Source of the DNA: Chitinophaga pinensis
Lineage (GTDB): Bacteria; Planctomycetota; Phycisphaerae; Phycisphaerales; SM1A02
Length of the DNA: 6,134 bases
NCBI GenBank assembly: GCA_943329105.2
Contig: CALQCP020000153.1
Coordinates: forward strand, 1 to 6,134
Direction of reading: 5' to 3'
In this document: positions 1 to 6,134 of the stretch, piece by piece
How positions within the stretch are numbered: the first letter of the stretch is position 1
Layout of the letters: the number at the start of each line of letters is the position of its first letter
Position numbers and translations under genes: made by a program
Notes under the pieces: generated by a model
What the model saw: only the letters and a program-made list of their open reading frames with translations
What the model was told of the DNA's origin: nothing
The model's database searches: none

Positions 1-177
1 CGTGGCGGTGTGGCTGACTTCCATGCGCACGAGGTCGAGAGTGCCGCCACCAGTGGCGATACTTGGGTCAATGTCACCGGTGGCGTCGTTGTAGACAACC
101 CCTGGGTTCGCCTGTGAAGCGATGGAGATAAAGGAAGCAGCGATCGCGGTGACGACGAATGATGTGCGGTGAATCAT
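1..177 (-). CDS. Secreted protein, N-terminal fragment (3' end outside window)
   Basis: The first 59 codons of a gene whose remainder lies beyond the left edge. It begins MIHRTSFVVTAIAASF and has a classic Sec signal peptide: a basic start (His3, Arg4), a hydrophobic core at about residues 7-19, and a likely signal peptidase I site after Ser-Gln-Ala at residues 21-23. The mature part opens NPGVVYNDATGDID, followed by a glycine-rich ATGGGT stretch and LDLVRMEVSHTAT. This resembles the start of beta-rich secreted proteins that carry C-terminal sorting signals (PEP-CTERM type) in planctomycetes. That is recollection of style, not a proven match, and the decisive C-terminus is missing. Start choice: this is the ATG that opens the signal peptide. 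An AGGA lies 11 bases upstream, at best a weak ribosome site. It is separated from the upstream gene by 240 bases and is probably its own transcription unit. No function is assigned. Confidence 0.75.
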   Translation of the reverse strand, partial: MIHRTSFVVTAIAASFISIASQANPGVVYNDATGDIDPSIATGGGTLDLVRMEVSHTAT

Positions 178-417
178 GAGTAAGGGAATCCTGCGCAAGT
201 ATGGTGAAGGGAACAGGCAGTTGGGGGTCGGCATAGGGGGCCGACATGCCTACGTGCTTAAGGGGCACATAGAAACATTAAGAAGATGCCCGGAAATTGA
301 CCCGAATCAAGAAACAGAATTTAGAAATCGTCACGATGATCGAGTTCGTTCACAACGGCGAATGAGCGGCTTCAAGTTAGTTATTATGAGACACATACGC
401 CTCAGAGCGCCCCAAAG
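178..417. other. Intergenic region between SGNH gene and secreted-protein gene
   Basis: This 240-base stretch holds no supportable gene; the reading frames crossing it have no coding character. It is more AT-rich than its surroundings around 250-385. It should contain the end of the SGNH operon and the promoter of the secreted-protein gene, both read on the minus strand. I could not find a convincing -35/-10 pair or a stem followed by a T-run. The only structures seen are an inverted repeat at 227-245 and a short palindrome-like TTGA-N6-TCAA at 297-310. Confidence 0.6.
227..245 (-). repeat. Short inverted repeat in leader of the secreted-protein gene
   Basis: A perfect 6-base inverted repeat, GTCGGC and GCCGAC, encloses a 7-base loop. 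It lies about 50 bases upstream of the ATG at 177. On the minus-strand transcript the loop is pyrimidine-rich (CCCCTAT). No T-run follows on either strand, so it is not a standard intrinsic terminator. It could be a leader hairpin or chance; a stem this short is weak evidence. Confidence 0.25.
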
Positions 418-2382
418 TTACCGCTTGGGGAGCAATTGCTCACGCATCTGGCGATAGGTCGAGGAGAACTTGCCGCTGTCGCGAATGCCGCGCTCAATCA
501 ACTCCGTCGCCTCGGGGGCGCGTCCGGTCTTCACGAGTGCCATCACGAGTGCCTGATCGCAGGCCACCAAGTCATCGGCGTTCAACTTTGAACGCGCATC
601 CTGGAGATACGGGATGGATGCAGCCCACTCGCCCCGCAGTTGGTGCAGCCGTCCAACATAACGCTCCGTCAGACCAGAGGATGAATAGCCATTCTTCAGG
701 AGGAACTGCCCATCGGCGATGACATCGGCTGCACGTGCTCGATCTGCTTCCGTGAGCGAGCCATGTAGCTTTTCGTGGCAAGCAATCAGGAAATAGACAT
801 ATTCAATCTGCCATGAGGTGTAAGGCGGAACTTGCGAACATGCGATTTCATACAGGCGAGCTGCTTCCGGAATGTTCCCATCGCGCAACATGGTGCGCGC
901 CACCATTCCGGTGATGGGGCGCAAGCCACCAGCATGCGGCGTCATCGTTTGCCATTGGCGTACGGTTTCCGCAATGGGTACAGACATCCGCGACTCCGCT
1001 TCTTGGCACAGCGTGTTGAAACGCGTGAAGGCCTCAGCGTTTGACCGCTTCATGAATGGAATACCAAACAGTATTCGGAGCGTGTGATGAACGCGGTAGT
1101 CATCGAAACTGTTTGTGCCGAGCCGCTGTGCATACGACTGCCAACTCGGAAGCGCCGCGAGCACCACCGGATCAACAGCAAGCGGTGGTGGCAGAGTGGT
1201 CATGGTCTCGGCGATGGCGCGCGCGGCCTCCGCTTGCCCGCGGACGGTGAGGTGGACATGGTCATCAGCCAATTCCCACCCAGTGGCGCCTTCGGGGCTC
1301 AACTGACGAAATCGAGCTGCGATATCACAGAGTGGCGCATGGTGTGAGAGTGCTGCGCGCCGAATCGAATCCTCGGTACTGCTTGTTGGGCGCCAAGGCA
1401 TGGTGTCAAGATCTCGGGCTGCAAGAAATGCTTCGGTGGCATGCACTCGATCACCAGCTGCAGACAATCTCTTGGCCTCTGCAAATCGCTCAGAAGCGCC
1501 ACCGCCTTCGCCAAGCGGCGCCACGCCGGACTCGTTACTTGCGGTTGTACAGACAATGGTTGGTATGCCGGCAGCCTGGGCAGCGTCAAGCATCTGCCCA
1601 AGATGTGCGTTCAAGTTTCGTGCCGCAGCATCACGGAGCGGCGAGTCTGCTGCAATCACCGTCTGACCAATCATCTGTTCCATCAAGGTGCGATCCTTCT
1701 CCGCACTTCCTTGGAACACCCGGTCAAAGACTTGCACAACGGCCAAGCCGCGCGCAGTGCGCATCCAGGGCAACGCCCAATCTGGCAGTGTGCCGGCGGA
1801 GTTGATGGATGCCGTGCCGTACGCGCCGAAAAACTCATTGTTTCCTACATAGAACACAAAGAGATCGGGTTGGAGCGCAACAGCTTCGCTCACCATCGGA
1901 ATGATGGGGAAGCTAGCCACGGCCGTTGTGCCCATGTTGATGACTTCCACCGTTCGCCCTGGCCACGCATCGGTCAGCATGGCTTCCATGAATGAACTCA
2001 TGGCGAGGTTTCGTGGCTGTGGATAGCCCTTTGCAGCGGATTCGCCGAATAGGAAAATGCGAACCGTTCCAGCCGGCTTTGGCATGACGAAACTACTTTG
2101 CTCGGCATATCCCGGACGTGTCGGATTGGCAAAGAAGTACGGAGTGCTTGCCGCTGGCTCCACCATCCACAGTTGTTGGTTTGGCGCCACTTCGCCCACC
2201 ATGCGGAAGAATGGCGGATATCCGCCCCAGCCGAACAGGCGAAGCCCCAACTCCACGATGGCCAGCAACACCAGTGGGATCGACATGGTGATGGCGGTGA
2301 AGAGCAACTTTTTCCACATGGAAAGAGGCGCACGCGCGGTCGGTGGCGATGGTTGTGAAGTGCTCATGTTGGTGTCGACCAT
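418..2382 (-). CDS. Membrane-anchored SGNH/GDSL-family hydrolase with TPR-like C-terminal region
   Basis: A 654-residue protein. After a short Pro/Ser-rich cytoplasmic tail there is one N-terminal membrane segment at about residues 25-50, so the rest is probably periplasmic. The SGNH blocks are all visible: block I as FGES with Ser115 as nucleophile (Glu replaces the usual Asp of GDS), block II Gly151 in NMG, block III GNNE at 180-183 with Asn182, and block V Asp374-x-x-His377 in DDHVHLTVRG. The catalytic set is therefore intact, which predicts esterase or acyl-transfer chemistry on an unknown substrate. Residues about 400-640 are helical and repetitive (for example DGNIPEAARLYEIAC and RGEWAASIPYLQDA), consistent with TPR-like repeats for protein contacts. 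It starts 12 bases after the SxtJ-type gene and is the last gene of the apparent operon. An in-frame ATG at 2367 (MSTSQPSPP) is an equally plausible start; neither has a ribosome site. Family assignment is solid, substrate unknown. Confidence 0.88.
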   Translation of the reverse strand: MVDTNMSTSQPSPPTARAPLSMWKKLLFTAITMSIPLVLLAIVELGLRLFGWGGYPPFFRMVGEVAPNQQLWMVEPAASTPYFFANPTRPGYAEQSSFVMPKPAGTVRIFLFGESAAKGYPQPRNLAMSSFMEAMLTDAWPGRTVEVINMGTTAVASFPIIPMVSEAVALQPDLFVFYVGNNEFFGAYGTASINSAGTLPDWALPWMRTARGLAVVQVFDRVFQGSAEKDRTLMEQMIGQTVIAADSPLRDAAARNLNAHLGQMLDAAQAAGIPTIVCTTASNESGVAPLGEGGGASERFAEAKRLSAAGDRVHATEAFLAARDLDTMPWRPTSSTEDSIRRAALSHHAPLCDIAARFRQLSPEGATGWELADDHVHLTVRGQAEAARAIAETMTTLPPPLAVDPVVLAALPSWQSYAQRLGTNSFDDYRVHHTLRILFGIPFMKRSNAEAFTRFNTLCQEAESRMSVPIAETVRQWQTMTPHAGGLRPITGMVARTMLRDGNIPEAARLYEIACSQVPPYTSWQIEYVYFLIACHEKLHGSLTEADRARAADVIADGQFLLKNGYSSSGLTERYVGRLHQLRGEWAASIPYLQDARSKLNADDLVACDQALVMALVKTGRAPEATELIERGIRDSGKFSSTYRQMREQLLPKR

Positions 2383-2394
2383 GAAGGGGTCACG

Positions 2395-2814
2395 CTAGAA
2401 CTGTCGAGCAGGGTCATGTGGTGTGTTGCGTGGCAATGGGTGCCAACGGGTTTGCCCTCCAGCACTTCGGACATCAAGGCGATCCCGGCCAAACGCACGT
2501 GCTACGAGCGCCATCGGCGTCACTACGAGGTAGTAAACAATGCCAAGTGCAACTGTTCCCACCACAGTGCCAACGATGAAGACGAACGACATCCAAGCCA
2601 AGTATGCGGGAAGACCAATCTTGGTTCCAGTGCCAGCGGTGACGAGCGCGAAGGCGCCGAACGCCCACATAATGGGCGCCATTCCATGACCCGCACGGAA
2701 GATCCCCCAGTCAACAAAGTGAAAGAGCGAACCCATCACGGCGAGCGCAAATGCCGTTGCGATAGCCCAGTGGCGAAGCTCCTTGGGCGATGGATTCCAG
2801 TTGACCGTGATCAT
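2395..2814 (-). CDS. SxtJ-type small membrane protein
   Basis: A 139-residue membrane protein. Predicted spans are at about residues 16-34, 46-60 and 67-105, the last probably two helices or one long hydrophobic stretch (MSFVFIVGTVVGTVALGIVYY). It resembles the SxtJ family, named from the saxitoxin cluster, in its YYLVVTP step followed by a basic VARAFGRDRL tail and a Trp near the C-terminus (TRWHP). The family role is not known. I chose the ATG at 2814 (MITVNWNPSPKELRHW) because its N-terminus reads like the family. An upstream in-frame ATG at 2853 would add 13 polar residues and overlap the preceding small gene by 32 bases. It starts only 7 bases after that gene's stop, suggesting translational coupling, and no Shine-Dalgarno motif is present. 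Its place beside a carbamoyltransferase and DUF5989 supports the call. Family call is from recalled pattern; function is unknown. Confidence 0.78.
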   Translation of the reverse strand: MITVNWNPSPKELRHWAIATAFALAVMGSLFHFVDWGIFRAGHGMAPIMWAFGAFALVTAGTGTKIGLPAYLAWMSFVFIVGTVVGTVALGIVYYLVVTPMALVARAFGRDRLDVRSAGGQTRWHPLPRNTPHDPARQF

Positions 2815-2821
2815 GTTGGGA

Positions 2822-2977
2822 TTAAAACAGTGAGTAGATGAATGGCGCGGCATTGGTGCCGCCCAAGATGATCAGCAGTCCAGCCAGCAGCAGAACCACA
2901 ATAATTGGAATGAGCATGTACGCCTTGTGTGCACGAACGAAGGCGAAGAGTTCAGTGATGAAGGACGGTCGGGACAT
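2822..2977 (-). CDS. DUF5989-type single-span membrane protein (51 aa)
   Basis: A small gene of 51 codons plus TAA, found by translating the gap after the carbamoyltransferase. The product starts MSRPSFITELFAFVRAHKAY, has one hydrophobic helix at about residues 21-39 (IPIIVVLLLAGLLIIL) and ends in APFIYSLF. This layout is a hallmark of DUF5989 proteins, which are typically about 50 residues: an amphipathic ITELFAFVRAHK-like start, a single membrane span containing PII, then a Gly-rich turn and a C-terminal APFIY(S/T)LF. Biochemical function is unknown. DUF5989 genes are, to my knowledge, recurrent neighbours of NodU-type carbamoyltransferases and SxtJ genes, which fits here: 43 bases after the carbamoyltransferase stop and 7 before the next start. 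It may help dock the soluble enzyme at the membrane, but that is inference. No ribosome-site motif lies before the ATG. Confidence 0.85.
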   Translation of the reverse strand: MSRPSFITELFAFVRAHKAYMLIPIIVVLLLAGLLIILGGTNAAPFIYSLF

Positions 2978-3020
2978 GTTGATTGTTTCGGCAGTAAACC
3001 GGGAGATCTTTAGCCAAGCG

Positions 3021-4865
3021 TCAGTCAGGGCGGAAGGACCGCTTGTATTCGTCTGCTCCGGCCATGGCGGGTTGGTGTTCTTTTCGCATCAGTTGGTTTC
3101 CAATCACCAGGATGTCCATGTCAGTAAACATGAAGCAACGGTAGGCATCCGCGGGGTCATGGACGATGGGCTCTCCACGCACATTGAAACTGGTATTGAC
3201 AAGCACAGGGCATCCCGTGAGGCGGTCAAAGGCACTGAGGATTGCATGAAAGCGTGGTGATCGTGCGGCATCAACAGTCTGCACTCGTGCGGAGTCATCA
3301 ACATGAGTAATGGCTGGAACATCGCTGCGCAGTGCCTTCAGCTTTGCAAATCCAATCGTCGTGTCGTTGTTGGCAGCGGACTGCGATTGTTGGTCGGCAG
3401 TGCTGCTGCGGAGGTGCACCGCGGCGACTGGCGCTACCAGCAGCATGTATGGACTCTCTACTTCAAGATCAAACCACTCGCGCTGTCGATCGGCAAGTAC
3501 CGCTGGTGCGAACGGTCGGAATGACTCTCGGAACTTGATTGCAACATTCATGCGTCGCTGCATGGACGGATCGCGTGGGTCGCCCAGGATCGATCGATGC
3601 CCAAGTGCCCGCGGTCCAAACTCTGCGCGTCCATGGAAGTGCCCGACGATTCGACCTTGGGCAAGTTCGGCGGCAATGGCTTCGGCAAGCGCATGCTCAT
3701 TCAAAGTCTCTACGACAGCACCAAGTGGTGCGAGTGCATTTCGGATGTGGTCATCATTGAACTCAGGACCAAGAAATGAACCCTGCTGACTATCGCCCAG
3801 TTGGGCTTGGCGTGAATTCTTCAGGTGCCCATACCAGTGCGTCAGCGCCGCGCCGAGCGCACCGCCGCAGTCGCCCGCCGCAGGCTGGATCCAGAGGCGT
3901 TCGAACGGTCCTTCTCTCAGCAATCGACCGTTTGCAACGCAGTTCAATGCAACACCGCCCGCCAGGCAGAGATTGCGTTGTCCGGTCTGTGCATGAACAT
4001 GTCGCGCCATTCGAAGCACGATGTCTTCAGTCACACGCTGGATACTTGCGGCAATATCCATTTCGCGCTGAGTGATTGGGCTTTCGGGGTCACGCGGTGG
4101 TCCACCGAACAACGCATGAAAGCGTGCACTGGTCATGGTGAGGCCGTGGCAATAGTTGAAGTAGCGTTGATCAAGCCAAAACGAGCCATCATCATGCAGG
4201 TGCACGATGTGATCGCGAATGGTCTTCTCAAAGCGTGGCTCGCCATACGGTGCAAGTCCCATCAGCTTGTACTCGCCGCTGTTGACTCGAAATCCACAGT
4301 AATAAGTGAACGCGCTGTACAGCAGTCCGGGCGAATGTGGAAACCGCATCTCCTGGTGCAGGTCGATGGTGTTCCCCTTGCCGATGCCCCAGCTTGCAGT
4401 GGTCCATTCGCCTACGCCGTCCATGGTGAGGATGGCTGCTTCTTCAAATGGGCTTGGGTAGTACGCACTCGCGGCGTGCGACTCGTGATGCGTGGCAAAG
4501 AGGATCGGACCGCTGTAGGTACCACCAAGACCAGCGTCAATCTCGCGCGGAAGGTGGAGTTTCTTCTGAAGCCATGGCGGCATGGCGGCAAGAAATGATC
4601 GAAACCCCCTCGGTGCATAGGCCAGTGATGTCTCAAGGAGCCGCTCGAATTTCACGACCGGTTTTTCATAGAAGACCACTGCATCAAGTTGCGATGCATC
4701 AATCCCTTCGGCGCTCAGGCAGTACTGGACAGCCTGCCTTGGAAAGCGTTCGTCGTGTTTCTGCCTGCTGAAGCGCTCTTCTTGGGCTGCAGCCACAATG
4801 ACGCCATCACGCACGAGTGCAGCGGCGCTGTCATGAAAGAAGGCTGAGATTCCGAGGATGTTCAT
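3021..4865 (-). CDS. NodU/CmcH-type O-carbamoyltransferase
   Basis: A complete 614-residue cytoplasmic enzyme of the family that includes NodU, CmcH, TobZ and SxtI. These use carbamoyl phosphate and ATP to make carbamoyl-adenylate and transfer the carbamoyl group to a hydroxyl of a sugar or natural product. The N-terminal Kae1-like domain starts canonically (MNILGISAFFHDSAAALV). The metal-site motif HHESHAASAY is at 126-135, DGVGEW at 149-154, GEYKLMGLAPYG at 197-208, CLAGGVALNCVANG at 300-313 and AAGDCGGALGAAL at 329-341. The C-terminal domain has GRAEFGPRALGHRSILGDPR at 412-431, FRPFAP at 449-454, and NTSFNVRGEPIV at 557-568. All expected motifs are present, so it should be active. A polar Ser/Gln/Asn-rich segment at about 485-505 (SSTADQQSQSAANND) looks like a loop insertion. 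The start is fixed by family alignment; no Shine-Dalgarno precedes it. The acceptor cannot be told from sequence. First gene of the compact four-gene group. Confidence 0.95.
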   Translation of the reverse strand: MNILGISAFFHDSAAALVRDGVIVAAAQEERFSRQKHDERFPRQAVQYCLSAEGIDASQLDAVVFYEKPVVKFERLLETSLAYAPRGFRSFLAAMPPWLQKKLHLPREIDAGLGGTYSGPILFATHHESHAASAYYPSPFEEAAILTMDGVGEWTTASWGIGKGNTIDLHQEMRFPHSPGLLYSAFTYYCGFRVNSGEYKLMGLAPYGEPRFEKTIRDHIVHLHDDGSFWLDQRYFNYCHGLTMTSARFHALFGGPPRDPESPITQREMDIAASIQRVTEDIVLRMARHVHAQTGQRNLCLAGGVALNCVANGRLLREGPFERLWIQPAAGDCGGALGAALTHWYGHLKNSRQAQLGDSQQGSFLGPEFNDDHIRNALAPLGAVVETLNEHALAEAIAAELAQGRIVGHFHGRAEFGPRALGHRSILGDPRDPSMQRRMNVAIKFRESFRPFAPAVLADRQREWFDLEVESPYMLLVAPVAAVHLRSSTADQQSQSAANNDTTIGFAKLKALRSDVPAITHVDDSARVQTVDAARSPRFHAILSAFDRLTGCPVLVNTSFNVRGEPIVHDPADAYRCFMFTDMDILVIGNQLMRKEHQPAMAGADEYKRSFRPD

Positions 4866-4961
4866 GCAATGTGTGTACGAACGGGAGTCAAGACGCGGCG
4901 TGGTCTCGGATCGCCAAGCGCATCAGACGCGTCGGCGCCTCATTCAAACCACAGTCGCGAT
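4866..4961. other. Intergenic gap between dehydrogenase and carbamoyltransferase
   Basis: This 96-base gap has no gene. On the minus strand a TTGACT lies about 20 bases before the carbamoyltransferase ATG, but a -10 at normal spacing would fall on the start codon and matches poorly. Two short adjacent palindromes, GACGCGTC and GGCGCC, lie at 4926-4939, without a T-run, so no terminator is called. Whether the dehydrogenase and the carbamoyltransferase share a transcript cannot be decided here. Confidence 0.4.
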
Positions 4962-6134
4962 TCAGATGCGGCGAGTGATGGTGCTCAGCGTGGCACTGAG
5001 GATATTCGCGTTGGTACGGATCGCAGAAAGCTGCTGCTCATTGGGAGTGCGATCAAGCTGGATCCGGGCTAGCCCTGCCTCACCACCGGCATAGACAATA
5101 TTTTCCATCTCTTCCACGTTGATCCCCGCCTGTCCAAGCGTCTCGAACACGTGGGCAAGGACGCCCGGCCGATTGACATGGCGCACGGCAAGCAGCGTGG
5201 TTGCCGGAGTTGCCACGGCGCGGTTCACGCAGTGCGGTACATGGCCGCGCTCGGCCCACGCGCGAACAACACGAACGACTTCATCGGCAACAGCACGTTG
5301 CGCCTGCTCCGTCAGCGCGCCAATGTGATGCGTGCCAATGACGCCCGGCTCTTGCGCGAGCGGATCCGTAAAGGCATCGTCCGCTCCCTCTGGCTCGTTG
5401 GCCCAGACATCAAGGCCGGCGCGCAGCCCGCGCGTACGCACCGCGTTGGTAAGAGCGGCCTGATCAATCACGCCGCCTCGGCTGGTATTCACCACGATGG
5501 CGCCGGGCTTTAGTGCGGCAAGGAACTTCTCGTTGATCAAGTTGTCGGAGTCGTCGCCGCCACCAGCGCTGATACTGACTACATCGCTGAGCTTGGCAAG
5601 ATTGATGAGGCTGGCGCAGAATCCGCAACCGTGTTCGAGTGCTTTCTCTTCCGTGAGGTTGCGGCTCCAGGCAATCACGTCCATGCCGAACGCGCGACCG
5701 ATCTGTGCCACTTCCTGTCCCACTTGTCCAAGTCCAACAATTCCCAGCGTGCGCCCGTGCAGTCCAACGGCTTGCGCAAATTCGCGCTGCTTCCAATGTC
5801 CTGCTTGCAGTGCGGCGGTTTGCTCGGGAATGCGTCGGTCGCATGCCAGGATCAACGCCCATGCAAGTTCGGCCACAGCGGTTGCATTGCGGCCCGGGCA
5901 GTTCGCCACAAAGATGCCGCGACGGCTCGCGGCGGCAATATCCACATGATCAGTACTGGTTCCAGCCACCACGATCATCGCAAGGCGCGGGCTGGCTTCA
6001 ATGACTTCCGCTGAAACAGGCGTGTTGCCAGTGATCAGTACATCGGGGCCGGTGTCCTTGACCGCGCGCGCCAAGGTGGCTTCGCCCAGTTCCGGATCGT
6101 TCATGACTATGCACCCGAGACCCCGCAGTGCATC
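4962..6134 (-). CDS. D-3-phosphoglycerate dehydrogenase-like 2-hydroxyacid dehydrogenase with ACT domain (5' end outside window)
   Basis: An NAD(P)-dependent D-2-hydroxyacid dehydrogenase, most like the SerA-type enzyme that oxidises 3-phosphoglycerate in serine synthesis. The first ATG in the window is at 6104, but the frame stays open upstream and encodes DALRGLGCIV, which matches the usual N-terminal fold (L-x-x-LG-C-x-V). The true start therefore lies beyond the right edge. Numbering from the ATG at 6104: catalytic-domain motif NCPGRNATAVAELAW at 68-82, Rossmann GLGQVG at 124-129, catalytic Arg209 (NTSRGG), Glu237 (NEP) and His260 (HHIGALTEQAQ). An ACT domain fills about 304-375 (VRHVNRPGVLAHVFETLG, then NVEEMENIV); in SerA enzymes this domain binds serine for feedback control. 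Oddities: the acidic residue that usually follows beta-2 is replaced by WSRN at 146-149, and the common RAGxGxDN loop reads VAGTSTDHVD. The exact substrate and cofactor are therefore less certain than the family. Confidence 0.88.
   Translation of the reverse strand, partial: DALRGLGCIVMNDPELGEATLARAVKDTGPDVLITGNTPVSAEVIEASPRLAMIVVAGTSTDHVDIAAASRRGIFVANCPGRNATAVAELAWALILACDRRIPEQTAALQAGHWKQREFAQAVGLHGRTLGIVGLGQVGQEVAQIGRAFGMDVIAWSRNLTEEKALEHGCGFCASLINLAKLSDVVSISAGGGDDSDNLINEKFLAALKPGAIVVNTSRGGVIDQAALTNAVRTRGLRAGLDVWANEPEGADDAFTDPLAQEPGVIGTHHIGALTEQAQRAVADEVVRVVRAWAERGHVPHCVNRAVATPATTLLAVRHVNRPGVLAHVFETLGQAGINVEEMENIVYAGGEAGLARIQLDRTPNEQQLSAIRTNANILSATLSTITRRI

Noticed and set aside
297..310. 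TTGA-N6-TCAA palindrome-like site as an operator
   Set aside because: The half-sites are only four bases long, and such a match is expected by chance; no regulator gene is nearby to support it.
360..417. Possible terminator after the SGNH gene
   Set aside because: Only 4-base pairings (TGAG with CTCA) were found, with no T-run following.
176..457. Plus-strand open frame across the intergenic region
   Set aside because: Its product is Arg-rich without any recognisable pattern, and it runs antisense into the end of the SGNH gene.
1441..1995. A 184-codon plus-strand open frame antisense to the SGNH gene
   Set aside because: The opposite strand encodes a coherent SGNH protein across the whole span; this frame shows no domain or signal peptide.
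2815..2853. Extended N-terminus of the SxtJ-type protein from the ATG at 2853
   Set aside because: It would add 13 residues unlike the family and overlap the DUF5989-type gene by 32 bases.
3825..4598. A 257-codon plus-strand open frame inside the carbamoyltransferase gene
   Set aside because: It is fully antisense to a gene with every family motif intact, and its translation has no recognisable domain; long shadow frames are expected in GC-rich coding DNA.
4866..4961. Possible promoter with TTGACT before the carbamoyltransferase
   Set aside because: The -10 box at normal spacing would fall on the start codon and matches poorly.

Overview
The window is about 6.1 kb of moderately GC-rich bacterial DNA. 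Every gene I can support lies on the minus strand, so transcription runs from high to low coordinates. The best guess for the host is a planctomycete, probably Phycisphaerae-like. This is inference from three things: the subtype of the 2-hydroxyacid dehydrogenase, the style of the secreted protein at the left edge, and the near absence of Shine-Dalgarno motifs. I cannot confirm it without a database search.

Layout in transcription order: (1) 6134-4962, a D-3-phosphoglycerate-dehydrogenase-like enzyme with a C-terminal ACT domain, whose 5' end runs off the window; (2) a 96-base gap; (3) 4865-3021, a complete NodU/CmcH-type carbamoyltransferase; (4) 2977-2822, a 51-residue single-span membrane protein of the DUF5989 type, found by reading the gap after the carbamoyltransferase; (5) 2814-2395, an SxtJ-type multi-span membrane protein; (6) 2382-418, a membrane-anchored SGNH/GDSL-family protein with a helical, TPR-like C-terminal region; (7) a 240-base intergenic region with no confident promoter or terminator; (8) 177-1, the signal peptide and N-terminus of a secreted protein cut by the left edge.

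Genes 3 to 6 are tightly packed (gaps of 43, 7 and 12 bases) and look like one operon. The carbamoyltransferase would transfer a carbamoyl group to a hydroxyl of an unknown acceptor. The two small membrane proteins and the membrane-anchored SGNH protein suggest that the product is made at, or passed through, the membrane. The acceptor is not evident: no NRPS, PKS or glycosyltransferase gene is visible here. The dehydrogenase upstream may share the transcript, but it could equally be an independent serine-metabolism gene. I saw no mobile elements, CRISPR arrays, tRNA or rRNA genes.
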